Shown piece after piece: positions 7,105-14,781 of a stretch of DNA of 28,476 nucleotides; positions within the stretch are counted from its first letter, which is position 1; every line of letters starts with the position of its first letter. Below the pieces are notes generated by a model, which was not told the origin of the DNA, searched no databases, and was given only the letters and a program-made list of their open reading frames with translations. The translations under genes were made by a program, and so were the position numbers. This stretch comes from Ruminococcaceae bacterium UBA3751. Lineage in GTDB: Bacteria; Bacillota; Clostridia; Oscillospirales; Acutalibacteraceae. The stretch is from assembly GCA_002371215.1 (NCBI GenBank), contig DFGL01000081.1:15953-44428 (forward strand). The letters are read 5' to 3'.

Positions 7105-8988
7105 TTGGCTCAGGATTACAACTATTTTGAATATGACGGCAATATTGTAACTAAGGAATCCGTTGTTGACAAAATTAAACCCGTGTTCTCATCTTTCCTT
7201 TCAAAAGTAAATGAACAGAAAGAGGCTCAGGAAAAGGAGCAGCGCGAAACGGACGCGGCGCATAATACCGCAGCTGCCTTCCCTGAGGATATTCTTGAAC
7301 TCATCGGAACAGACCCTGAAAAAATCGCTGCGGAAATTGACGAGGAAAGAGAAGCTGAAAAGCGCCGTGAAGAGGCGGACAGAAAATGGATAATCACCGT
7401 AAGCGGAGAGTCCGAAGCTCCCGAATATGATGAAAACGTTGACTACTCCAAGGCTTCCTATAAGTCGATTTCCCATAAGAGCGGCGAAAGATTACAAAAC
7501 GTTGCCCATTCCATTAAAGAGGGAACGATAGCCGTTGCTGCCGTTATTGAGGAGAAGGAAAGCACCTCAACAAAGGCGCGCAGAGCCGTAATTATCGGCT
7601 TTATGTTTATCTTTGCGGTAGTTGTGCTCATTCTTGCAATAAGCATTTTTATGCACCAGATTACCAAGGGTAACGATGAGATTTACCAGTTTAATGAGGC
7701 CGCGGGGAAGGTTTGCGCCGATTACATCAAGGAATACGGCGTTTCCGGCTATGAGGACCTTAAGAGTACTTACGATATAGACGGCTACCGCCTTACGGGA
7801 ATCTGTTTTGTACGCGAGATTGATTTTGATAACGACGGCATAAGCGAGCTTATGATAGCGTACAACAATAACGGCGAATACTATAACGAGGTATGGGGCT
7901 TTAATAAAAAGGACGAATTTGTTTCAATGTTCAGCGAAAAAGCGGCGCAGTCAACGGGTAAATCGCCTGACGCGTACTCAACGCTTTACCGCCGCGGAAA
8001 CAAGTATTATATAGGCGTTCACGACGCTAAGGACCTCGGCAAAATAACGCTTTATCAGATGAAAAACTATTCCTTCAGCAAAAAATATGACTGCGTGTTT
8101 AACGATATGGCAAAGTCGTATGAGGTTGAGGGAAATGACGATACTCCTGCCTTTGAGCGCATTAAATATGCGGTTTACCAGGAGGATAAGGCAACTACCG
8201 AAGCGGAGAAGGTTGCCGCTCAGATTGACAGCTTTTACGGCGATGACGCTGTTAAGGCGCAGATTAGCTCGTCGCAGAGCCTTAACAGCGCGTATTATAA
8301 GGTCGTTCAGGATTATAATAAGCGCTACGGAACGGCAAAATATGTTGAGGCAAATGGCTCAGCGTATATCAGCGGGCTTGCGGTTGTTGAGCTTGTGGAC
8401 TTTAACGGCGACGGAACGGACGAGCTTCTGCTCGTTTACAGAAAGCCGATTATAAAGCATAAAGAGGAGAGCTATAAAACCTATTCGATTTACACTTATT
8501 ATTGTGAAATCTATCGCTATACGGGAACTAAGGCTGTTATTGCCTACACCTGCGAGGGACTTTCAAAATTGCCCGACAAGGGAGACCAGGATTACTATAT
8601 AGTGGTTAAGAAAGAGGGCAAAAAGTCCTATTACTGTACCAACACCTTCAGCGAGGATGATTACGGCAGCCGCGAGGTCGGTACCTCGTCAATGTATAAG
8701 TTCAGCGGTACAAGGCTCAAGCCTTTCTATACCGCAAGCTATGAAACCGAATACGGTTATACAGATTATTATATTGACGGCGAAGAGGTAGGAAACAGCA
8801 CATTTGAGGAGCGTGGATATAATGTTGCGCTCTTTGACGGCGACACAAAGAATTACGATAAGGAAAAATTCAACGTTATCTTTGTTAAACGTGCAAAGAA
8901 AAACTCATCCGACGTCAGCGACAGATGTGAAAAAACAGAAAAGACAATTCAGAAGCTGAATAAATCCTACTCAGCAAAACAGGAATAA
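7105..8988 (+). CDS. Hypothetical single-pass membrane protein with two Asp-rich repeat regions
   Basis: Not recognised as a named family. The start is a TTG at 7105, set by a strong GGAGGTGA (7093-7100) at ideal spacing; the protein then begins AQDYNYFEYDGNIVTKES. Residues about 1-155 are charged and cytoplasmic, with an acidic/basic helical stretch that may be coiled coil (EQKEAQEKEQRETD and DEEREAEKRREEADRK). One membrane segment lies at about 161-184 (VIIGFMFIFAVVVLILAISI). The extracellular part holds two similar units, each with a calcium-type Asp cluster: D240-F-D-N-D-G followed by ISELMIAY, and D432-F-N-G-D-G followed by TDELLLVY. These resemble FG-GAP/VCBS or EF-hand-like loops seen in Ruminococcaceae surface proteins. 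Pre-membrane charges suggest N-in, C-out. A role in sensing or surface binding is only a guess. It is monocistronic and convergent with the two-component system. Confidence 0.8.
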   Translation: MAQDYNYFEYDGNIVTKESVVDKIKPVFSSFLSKVNEQKEAQEKEQRETDAAHNTAAAFPEDILELIGTDPEKIAAEIDEEREAEKRREEADRKWIITVSGESEAPEYDENVDYSKASYKSISHKSGERLQNVAHSIKEGTIAVAAVIEEKESTSTKARRAVIIGFMFIFAVVVLILAISIFMHQITKGNDEIYQFNEAAGKVCADYIKEYGVSGYEDLKSTYDIDGYRLTGICFVREIDFDNDGISELMIAYNNNGEYYNEVWGFNKKDEFVSMFSEKAAQSTGKSPDAYSTLYRRGNKYYIGVHDAKDLGKITLYQMKNYSFSKKYDCVFNDMAKSYEVEGNDDTPAFERIKYAVYQEDKATTEAEKVAAQIDSFYGDDAVKAQISSSQSLNSAYYKVVQDYNKRYGTAKYVEANGSAYISGLAVVELVDFNGDGTDELLLVYRKPIIKHKEESYKTYSIYTYYCEIYRYTGTKAVIAYTCEGLSKLPDKGDQDYYIVVKKEGKKSYYCTNTFSEDDYGSREVGTSSMYKFSGTRLKPFYTASYETEYGYTDYYIDGEEVGNSTFEERGYNVALFDGDTKNYDKEKFNVIFVKRAKKNSSDVSDRCEKTEKTIQKLNKSYSAKQE

Positions 8989-8990
8989 TT

Positions 8991-9151
8991 AAAAGAGAAC
9001 GGTTTGGGGCGCCCGTCATAAAGAAGGTCAGGTTTTTGCTTTGTCCTTTTGCCACTAAATAAACTAAAAATCGCCTGAATACGCGAGTATGCAGGCGATT
9101 TTAGAGCTAACATTCTTTATGATGGACGCCCCTTTTCCGTTCTCTTTTTTT
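8991..9151. other. 161-nt long inverted-repeat element with internal hairpin; possible structured RNA or miniature element
   Basis: Left arm 8991-9025 and right arm 9113-9148 pair over about 35 bp: AAAAGAGAACGG with CCGTTCTCTTTT, GGGGCG with CGCCCC, and TCATAAAGAA with TTCTTTATGA. The arms are separated by a TTT/TTTT internal loop and a 4-bp step that contains one C/A mismatch and one G-T wobble. The right arm runs into seven Ts. Inside is a second strong hairpin: AAAATCGCCTG (9067-9077) with CAGGCGATTTT (9092-9102), continued by ATAC/GTAT and closed by a GCGA (GNRA) loop. It starts 2 nt after the stop codon at 8988 and lies between convergent genes. At the least it should terminate transcription both ways, but its size and branching exceed a normal terminator. 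No family name is recognised. Confidence 0.7.
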
Positions 9152-9155
9152 ATTA

Positions 9156-9195
9156 GTATTCTTAATTCCGAATTTCGAACTCCGCATTCCGAATT
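9156..9195. repeat. Intergenic repeat locus 2: 7-bp tandem array
   Basis: Read on the minus strand from 9195: AATTCGG, AATGCGG, AGTTCGA, AATTCGG, AATTAAG, AAT. It mixes the CGG-type and AAG-type heptads in one array, which shows that both types at locus 1 belong to one repeat. The array overlaps the stop codon of the response regulator gene (9194-9196). The spacer and GC palindrome found at the other loci are absent. Confidence 0.75.
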
Positions 9196-9886
9196 ATTTA
9201 TAAAATCTGTATCCCTTTCCCCAAACTGTGTTTACGTATTCAAAATTCTTGTCTGCGGCGAACAGCTTATCGCGGATTCTGTTAACGTGAACGGTAACGG
9301 TTGAGGTTTCGCCCATTGAATCGTACTGCCAGATTTTTTCAAACAGCTCCTCCTTGCTGAAAATCTTATCGGGCTTTTCCGCAAGGCAGGCGAGAAGGTC
9401 GAACTCCTTGTTGGTGAACGAGATTTCATTGCCGTTAACGAATACGCGCCTTGAATCCTTATCAATTTTCAGCGGGCCTTTTTCTATTGTATGGATAGCC
9501 TCCTGCGGGGCGGAGGTAAGGCGCTCAAAGCGGTTAATGTGGGCTATAACCCTTGCAACAAGCTCCGAGGGGCTGAACGGCTTTACGATATAGTCGTCAG
9601 CGCCGAAGCCGAGCCCTTTAATCTTATCTATATCGTCGCGCTTTGCGCTTACAAGCAGAATCGGAATGTTGCTCGTTTTGCGCACTCTTTTACAGATTTC
9701 AAGCCCGTCCGTACCGGGAAGCATAATATCGAGCATTATAAGGTCAAACCCGCCCGAAAGCGCAAGCTCAAGCCCGTCGTTTCCGTTGGTTGCGCTTGTA
9801 ACCGTAAAGTCGTTTGCCTCGAGGTAATCGGTTTCAAGGCGGAGTATGTTTTCATCGTCCTCAACTATCAGAATTTTTCTGTTCAT
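9194..9886 (-). CDS. OmpR/PhoB-family response regulator
   Basis: A 230-residue DNA-binding response regulator. The receiver domain occupies about 1-120, with the acidic pocket D10/D11, phospho-acceptor D53 in LIMLDIMLPG, switch residue S80 and conserved K102 in DDYIVKPFSP. A winged-helix output domain of the OmpR type fills about 127-228, with FTNKEFDLLACLAEKPDKIFS, then TVTVHVNRIRDK and VWGKGYRF. The ATG at 9886 lies 26 nt inside the end of the kinase gene, in another frame, with GGAAGGA upstream. The pair is therefore translated from one message with the kinase first. Targets are unknown. The adjacent divergent VTC-CotH operon is a natural candidate, as is autoregulation. Confidence 0.95.
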   Translation of the reverse strand: MNRKILIVEDDENILRLETDYLEANDFTVTSATNGNDGLELALSGGFDLIMLDIMLPGTDGLEICKRVRKTSNIPILLVSAKRDDIDKIKGLGFGADDYIVKPFSPSELVARVIAHINRFERLTSAPQEAIHTIEKGPLKIDKDSRRVFVNGNEISFTNKEFDLLACLAEKPDKIFSKEELFEKIWQYDSMGETSTVTVHVNRIRDKLFAADKNFEYVNTVWGKGYRFYK

Positions 9887-11411
9887 CGCTTTGTCCTTCC
9901 AGAATTTTATTTAGTGAAATATGGATAGTCAGTCCCTCGCCCTCGGCACCCGTTGCCCAGATGTTGCCGCCGTGGAGCTCTACTATCTGTTTACATACCG
10001 AAAGCCCGAGTCCCGAGCCCTCAGCGGTTTTGCTGCGCGCCTTGTCAGCGCGGTAAAAGGTTTCAAATATTCTTGGCAGGCTTTCGGAATCAAGCCCTAT
10101 TCCGTTATCGGAAATGCTGATAATAACGGATTTACTGTATTCCGCAGCCTCAAGAACAATTTTTCCCTGAACGTCCTTTTTGGCGTATTTTATTGAGTTT
10201 GCGATAATGTTGGTAATAACTCTCTTGAATCTCTCAACGTCGATGTTGATAAAAACGTCTTCGCCGCAGGAGTTATTATATTCAAAAAGGAAGTCCTGTT
10301 TTTCAAGGGTAAATCCGATTTCATCAGCGCAGTCGGAGAGAAAGCGGGAGAGGTTCGTTTTGCTCATTTCAAGCGTTATTGCTCCTCTTTCAAGGCGCGA
10401 GATTGTCAGAAGATCGTCAAGCAGCCTTTCCATCGTAAGCGTTGAGGTATATATCGTTTTCAGGTACATTTCCTGCTTTTCGGGGGTGTTCGCAATTCCG
10501 TCGCGCAGGCCCTCAACGTAGCCCTTAACCGAGGTTAGCGGGGTTCTTAAATCGTGGGCAACTCCCGCTATCATTTCTTTTCTTGATTTTTCAATAGCCG
10601 ACTGCGTTTCAAGCGACGCTTTAACCTGCCGCGCCATATGGTTAAAGGAGTCAACCGTCGTTCCTATCTCGTTTGTGCTTTCGTAGTCAATTACGTAATC
10701 AAGGTTTCCGTTTGCGATTTCGTTTGCGCCGTCGGCAAGCTTTTTAATGGGTTTGATAATAGTACGCGAGGTTATAAATGAAAGTGCAATTATGGAGAGA
10801 ATGAAAACTAATATTATCAGCGCGAATATTACGCCCGTTTTACTGAAAACGAGGGAGGAAAAGTCCTGCGCGGCGTAGTGCGCGGATATATCGTTAACTG
10901 CGTAATCGCTGCTCGCCGCAACAACGAGGTAGCGGTCGCTTTCGCTGTTTGAATGGTTTATTATTACCATTCCGTTTTCGCCGAAGTAGTTTGTGTTCTG
11001 CTCAAAATTTACGGGAAGAATAGACTGCGCGAGCGAGTACAGCTCCTGCTTATTATCGGTTGAATAAAACTCCTTATTATTTTTTTCTATATATATTTTA
11101 ACCCCTATTTTCTTCAGCGGCGTAACAAAGCCGTTCACCTTGTCAATTTTCTCCTGCTCGCTGTCGTCGGAAATCAGCTCGTTTGAAATAGAGGACATAG
11201 TCTGGTTCCACTGAATCTGGTTAAGCATAGAGTAGGACTTGGTTGAAACCGAGGAAAAATCAAAGTAATTCGTCATTGAATAAAGAAAAATCCATGCCGT
11301 AGCGCTTACAATGAAAAGGGGAACGAGAATTCCGAAAATTGTTGAAAGAGTTATTCTCGTTGTTATTTTCAGATTGCGCGAGGATGGTTTTGCGCTTTTG
11401 TTTTTGCTCAT
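9861..11411 (-). CDS. Membrane sensor histidine kinase (HAMP, HisKA, HATPase_c)
   Basis: A 516-residue sensor kinase. Membrane segment 1 is at about 21-44 (TLSTIFGILVPLFIVSATAW). An extracellular sensing region follows at about 45-180, and segment 2 lies at about 181-205 (VIFALIILVFILSIIALSFI). A HAMP linker follows at about 205-258 (PIKKLADGANEIANGNLDYV). The H-box HDLRTPLTS has the phospho-acceptor at H286. ATP-binding boxes are all present: N-box NIIANSIKYA, G1 DNGIGLD, F-box FETFYRADKAR, and G2 GSGLGLSVCKQIVELHGG. An ATG at 11432 exists, but the start at 11411 is chosen: GAGAGGT lies just before it and the predicted transcript start is near 11426, downstream of the earlier ATG. The external domain shows no recognised sensor fold. 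Gene order (kinase before regulator) is the less common one. Confidence 0.93.
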   Translation of the reverse strand: MSKNKSAKPSSRNLKITTRITLSTIFGILVPLFIVSATAWIFLYSMTNYFDFSSVSTKSYSMLNQIQWNQTMSSISNELISDDSEQEKIDKVNGFVTPLKKIGVKIYIEKNNKEFYSTDNKQELYSLAQSILPVNFEQNTNYFGENGMVIINHSNSESDRYLVVAASSDYAVNDISAHYAAQDFSSLVFSKTGVIFALIILVFILSIIALSFITSRTIIKPIKKLADGANEIANGNLDYVIDYESTNEIGTTVDSFNHMARQVKASLETQSAIEKSRKEMIAGVAHDLRTPLTSVKGYVEGLRDGIANTPEKQEMYLKTIYTSTLTMERLLDDLLTISRLERGAITLEMSKTNLSRFLSDCADEIGFTLEKQDFLFEYNNSCGEDVFINIDVERFKRVITNIIANSIKYAKKDVQGKIVLEAAEYSKSVIISISDNGIGLDSESLPRIFETFYRADKARSKTAEGSGLGLSVCKQIVELHGGNIWATGAEGEGLTIHISLNKILEGQSDEQKNSDS

Positions 11412-11432
11412 AATAATACCTCTCTTGCCCAT

Positions 11433-11461
11433 ATTTTATACTATCGTTTTTGATTTTACAA
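11433..11461 (-). promoter_or_regulatory. Promoter of the two-component system
   Basis: Minus-strand TTGTAA (11461-11456), a 17-nt spacer and TAAAAT (11438-11433). It implies a leader of only about 15 nt and supports the kinase start at 11411. Confidence 0.6.
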
Positions 11462-11494
11462 GTAAAAGAACTGACCTGTAAGTAATTTTAATAT

Positions 11495-11520
11495 AAATTT
11501 TATAAATATTAATAAAATTT
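11495..11520. promoter_or_regulatory. Inverted repeat between divergent promoters, possible operator
   Basis: AAATTTTAT (11495-11503) and its exact complement ATAAAATTT (11512-11520) are separated by 8 nt. It lies midway between the two-component promoter and the VTC operon promoter. The sequence is all A/T, so chance occurrence is a real possibility. Confidence 0.35.
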
Positions 11521-11542
11521 TGCCTATATTTACTATTTTTCA

Positions 11543-11571
11543 TTGACTTACTAAATTTTTAATTATATAAT
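11543..11571 (+). promoter_or_regulatory. Promoter of the VTC-DUF4956-Cthe_2159-CotH operon
   Basis: TTGACT (11543-11548), an exact 17-nt spacer and a perfect TATAAT (11566-11571). The predicted start near 11578 gives a leader of about 45 nt. Only short gaps and no terminator occur before 19951, so it may drive all four genes. Confidence 0.8.
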
Positions 11572-11584
11572 AACAATAAATATG

Positions 11585-11619
11585 AACAATTTATGAAAAT
11601 TGTTAATAGCCGAGGTGAT
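11585..11619 (+). promoter_or_regulatory. Leader hairpin and ribosome binding site of the VTC gene
   Basis: A perfect 8-bp inverted repeat, AACAATTT (11585-11592) and AAATTGTT (11597-11604) around ATGA, lies at the very 5' end of the predicted transcript. The strong GAGGTGAT at 11612-11619 follows. Either an mRNA 5' stabilising hairpin or an operator overlapping the transcript start is possible. The ribosome binding site points to a start around 11624. Confidence 0.5.
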
Positions 11620-11623
11620 AATT

Positions 11624-12403
11624 ACGGCGATTTCAACCTTTAAGCGATACGAAAAAAAGTATCTTATAACAAAAGAAAAGCTGGACAGCCTGATGCCGCT
11701 CCTCTTAGAGCATATGGAGCTTGATGAATACTGTATCGGCGGCAATGAGTACAGGATTTACAGCATTTATTACGATACCGTAAATCACGACGTAATAAGG
11801 GCTAATTCACAGGGACTTACATATAAAGAAAAAATGAGAATACGCTCTTATTACGCAAAGACGGACCCTGAGGACAAAGTCTTTATGGAACTTAAGAAAA
11901 AGAGCGAAAAGGTTGGTAATAAGCGTCGTATCAAAATTAAGCTTAAAGAGATTGAGCCGTTCGTGAACGAGGGAATAATGCCGGAAACGAAGGGCTATCT
12001 CGCCAATCAGGTTGCAAAAGAGCTGAAATATTTCCTCTCAAAAAACAAGGTTCAGCCTGCGCTTTACGTTCAGTACGACAGGCTTGCGATGTTCGGCAAG
12101 GAGGATAAGAACTTCCGTATGACCTTTGACCGCAACGTCCGTACCCGACGGAGTAACTTCGTTTTCGGAGAAAGCGATGAGGATGAGCTTCTCCTTCCCG
12201 ATGATATTTATATAATGGAAATCAAAATCCTCGGAGCAATGCCGCTTTGGCTTACCGAGATTTTAAGCAAAAACGAGCTTTTCAGCCGCGGATTTTCTAA
12301 ATACGGCGTCAGATATAAGCGCGACAGTCAGGCGGGCAAGCTTGAATATTACTTGACTGATAAAAACGGTAATCAGATTGATTTTGATTACTTTGATGAT
12401 TAA
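11624..12403 (+). CDS. VTC domain protein, polyphosphate polymerase-like
   Basis: A cytoplasmic protein of the VTC/CYTH superfamily (PF09359 type), 259 residues from the chosen start. In yeast Vtc4 this tunnel-fold domain makes polyphosphate from ATP; bacterial members are predicted to do the same or use another triphosphate. Seen here: FKRYEKKYLI at 6-15 (the N-terminal Glu/Lys strand), KMRIRSYY with R72 and R74, ELKKKSEK at 89-96, FDRNVRTRR, EIK at 199-201, and FSKYGVRYKR near the end. These fit the basic and acidic tunnel residues. Start choice: GAGGTGAT (11612-11619) sits 4 nt before an ACG codon at 11624, where an ATG would be expected. In-frame TTG (11600) lies inside a hairpin and GTG (11615) overlaps the ribosome binding site, so the true start is uncertain. 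It leads an operon with DUF4956 33 nt downstream. Confidence 0.88.
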   Translation, partial: TAISTFKRYEKKYLITKEKLDSLMPLLLEHMELDEYCIGGNEYRIYSIYYDTVNHDVIRANSQGLTYKEKMRIRSYYAKTDPEDKVFMELKKKSEKVGNKRRIKIKLKEIEPFVNEGIMPETKGYLANQVAKELKYFLSKNKVQPALYVQYDRLAMFGKEDKNFRMTFDRNVRTRRSNFVFGESDEDELLLPDDIYIMEIKILGAMPLWLTEILSKNELFSRGFSKYGVRYKRDSQAGKLEYYLTDKNGNQIDFDYFDD

Positions 12404-12436
12404 GGCTTACGCCTGCTAAAAGAAGGGAGAAAAACC

Positions 12437-13138
12437 ATGGAAGACTTTTTGTACAACATTACAAGCGGAGACTGGGCAACCCAGCTTGACTGGAAAAGCG
12501 TTTTAACCGTTCTCGTTTCGGCAACGGTAATCGGCTTTATTATCAGCCTCGTTTATCTGTTTACCCATAAGAATGAGGGATACTCTCAGGCGTTTTGCGT
12601 TTCTCTTATTCTTCTTTCCCCGATAGTAGGTATGGTAATCCTCGTTATCGGCAATAACGTTGCAACGGCGTTTTCACTTGCCGGCGCGTTCGCGCTTGTC
12701 CGTTTCAGAAGCGCCCCCGGGGACCCGAAGGATATAGCCTTCGTTTTCCTCAGCGTTACAATGGGTCTTACCTGCGGCCTCGGCCACTGGCTCTATGCGG
12801 GAATTGCAGTAATCGTTTTAAGCGTCGTAATTCTCATTCTTCATTTTACAAACTTTGCGGGCAGGGATAAAAAGCGCTTTGAGCTTAAAATCACCGTCCC
12901 CGAAACCCTTAACTATGCCGGCGCGTTTGACGAAACGCTTAAAAAATACACAACTCACTTTGCAATGAAGCGCGTTAAGAGCGTTGATTTCGGCGCGCTG
13001 TTTGAGATTACCTTTGATATTACGATGAAGGATAAAAACCAGATTCGCGAAATGCTTGACGATTTAAGAGCGCTCAACGGCAATCTTAAGATAATGCTTT
13101 CAACGGAAACCTCAAACCGCTCGTTCCACTTTCAATAA
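12437..13138 (+). CDS. DUF4956 domain-containing membrane protein
   Basis: A 233-residue membrane protein of the DUF4956 family. There are about four membrane segments: VLVSATVIGFIISLVYLF (about 25-43), FCVSLILLSPIVGMVILVI (about 54-72), and AFVFLSVTMGLTCG and LYAGIAVIVLSVVILILHF (about 100-140). Between them is the conserved loop AFALVRFRSAPGDPKDIAF. The C-terminal 85 residues form a soluble, ferredoxin-like alpha/beta domain (FELKITVPETLNYAGAFDE and ALFEITFDITMKDKNQIREM). AAGGGAG precedes the ATG at 12437. The family occurs next to VTC-domain genes, and this pairing recalls the fused membrane part of eukaryotic VTC. A role as membrane partner or channel for the VTC product is inference; no biochemical function is established to my knowledge. 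Confidence 0.88.
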   Translation: MEDFLYNITSGDWATQLDWKSVLTVLVSATVIGFIISLVYLFTHKNEGYSQAFCVSLILLSPIVGMVILVIGNNVATAFSLAGAFALVRFRSAPGDPKDIAFVFLSVTMGLTCGLGHWLYAGIAVIVLSVVILILHFTNFAGRDKKRFELKITVPETLNYAGAFDETLKKYTTHFAMKRVKSVDFGALFEITFDITMKDKNQIREMLDDLRALNGNLKIMLSTETSNRSFHFQ

Positions 13139-13157
13139 TTAACAAAGGCAGTTTATT

Positions 13158-14750
13158 ATGGACAAAAGAAAAGTAATTTCAATTCTGCTCTGTGTTGCGA
13201 TAGTAGTTTGCTCCTTTGCAGGCTGCAACGCTGCTAAAAAAACAGGCGGCGGGGAACAGCCCGCTCCGATAGAGCAGTCGCAGAACGTTGAGCAGAGCAC
13301 GGCCGTTTCTCCGAGTGCTCCCGCAGCTCAGAATCCGTCTGCTGCAGCGAGTACAACTGCCGCTGCAGGCGCAAGCACAGCCTCAACCACAAAAGCGGCG
13401 GGCGTTACGGTTCAGCAGGGAACTACCCAAAAGGCGAATAACGCTCAGGGCTCAACCACTGCAAAAGCCACTCAGCAAAACGGCAATAATGCAAAGAATA
13501 AGAGCAGTACCGCAAAGGCTTCCACAACGGCGCCTCAGCCTCAGTATATAGACATTGTGCTTCTGAAAAACAGAAAGGCAAAATGCTCGTCGCCGAACGT
13601 TTCTCTCGCAACGGGCGAGGTAGTTATTGATAAGGCGGGCGATTACCGTATTACAAGTAAAACTGACGTATGGCACGGCAAGATTGTCCTGAAGCTCAAA
13701 AATACGGAAAAAGCGGAGCTGCGCTTTGAAAACGTAAATATTCAGAATAATACCGCGAATATTATTCAGATTCTTGATACGAGCATTAAAACAAACCGTT
13801 CCTTCCTTGAGGCGGAGGCTGCAGCGGGCACAACTGCCGATGATGAAATTAAAGAAATTTCGGATTCCGACCACGCTCCGAACGTTCAGATTTCTTTCCC
13901 GGAAAATACGAGCAGTACGCTTTCAACTACTGCTAACAGCGTAACGGGAGTTATTTACAACGAATCAAAGCTGATAATAAAAGGTCACGGCAAAGCGCTT
14001 ATCAAGAGCGAAAGGAATGCAAACAACTGCATTTGCTCAACAAAGAGCATTAAAATAAGAAATGTCAGCTTAAACCTTACAACCGCTCAGAACACAAGCA
14101 CCTCAAGCCTTGCTAAATCCACGGGCGCCGCAAGGGGAATCTTCTCCTACAGCAGCGTTACCCTTGAAAGCGGATATCTTAATATCAAAACAAACGGCGA
14201 CGCAATCCGCTGCGATGATTTTGTTTCCGAGGGCGGTACGGCAAGCCTTAACTCCTCTGCGTGCGACGCGATTGACGCTGACGACGCCATCGTTATTAAT
14301 AAAGGCTCAATTACGGCAACAGCGCTGGAGAAATATTCATTCAAGGTAAGACGAATTAATAATGACGAAAAAAGAAAAGCAGGCGACAGCAGTATCAGTT
14401 CAAGCGACTGTATTCGCTCGGGCAAGGGCGATACCTTCGCTATAAACGGCGGTACCGTAAAGGGCGAAAGCAAAAAAATTACCACCGCTCAGAATGCGTC
14501 GAAACAGCCCGTTATAACCTGTAAGCTTGTTAAGAAAACCAAGAAAAGTCAGGAAGAAGAAAAGGTTGCCGCAGTAGTAGATATTAAGGGAGTAAAAAAA
14601 TCTTCCAACAAATGTACAAAATTCCTTTATTCTTCATCAGGATTGAAAAACGGTAAGAAGTACACTGCTACAGCAAACGGAAACAGCGGCAGCGTAACCC
14701 TGAATAAAACAGGAATAATTGAAATAGTATCCAGCAGAAAAAAAGTTTAA
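13158..14750 (+). CDS. Cthe_2159-like carbohydrate-binding beta-helix lipoprotein
   Basis: A 530-residue surface lipoprotein. The signal is MDKRKVISILLCVAIVVCSF with a FAGC lipobox. A long low-complexity linker rich in Ala, Ser, Thr and Gln (about 28-125) is suited to crossing the wall. Residues about 130-450 resemble the carbohydrate-binding Cthe_2159 domain (PF14262 type), a right-handed beta-helix: KAGDYRITSK, GVIYNESKLIIKGHGK, SVTLESGYLNIKTNGDAI and SACDAIDADDAIVINKGSIT. The paired Asp residues in the GDAI and CDAIDADDAI turns could bind calcium. The final 85 residues form a separate, Lys-rich beta domain. It lies 19 nt after the DUF4956 gene and is followed by CotH in one operon, so it may present or anchor the polysaccharide substrate. 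The ribosome binding site is weak (AAAGGCAG). Confidence 0.85.
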   Translation: MDKRKVISILLCVAIVVCSFAGCNAAKKTGGGEQPAPIEQSQNVEQSTAVSPSAPAAQNPSAAASTTAAAGASTASTTKAAGVTVQQGTTQKANNAQGSTTAKATQQNGNNAKNKSSTAKASTTAPQPQYIDIVLLKNRKAKCSSPNVSLATGEVVIDKAGDYRITSKTDVWHGKIVLKLKNTEKAELRFENVNIQNNTANIIQILDTSIKTNRSFLEAEAAAGTTADDEIKEISDSDHAPNVQISFPENTSSTLSTTANSVTGVIYNESKLIIKGHGKALIKSERNANNCICSTKSIKIRNVSLNLTTAQNTSTSSLAKSTGAARGIFSYSSVTLESGYLNIKTNGDAIRCDDFVSEGGTASLNSSACDAIDADDAIVINKGSITATALEKYSFKVRRINNDEKRKAGDSSISSSDCIRSGKGDTFAINGGTVKGESKKITTAQNASKQPVITCKLVKKTKKSQEEEKVAAVVDIKGVKKSSNKCTKFLYSSSGLKNGKKYTATANGNSGSVTLNKTGIIEIVSSRKKV

Positions 14751-14781
14751 GTCCACTAACAACAGATAAGGGGTGGAAAAA

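Noticed and set aside
11412..11432. Upstream ATG for the histidine kinase at 11432
   Set aside because: It sits at the predicted -10 box, before the transcript start; GAGAGGT serves the ATG at 11411 instead.
11600..11617. TTG (11600) or GTG (11615) as the VTC start
   Set aside because: The TTG is inside the leader hairpin without a ribosome binding site; the GTG is part of the ribosome binding site. Kept only as fallbacks.
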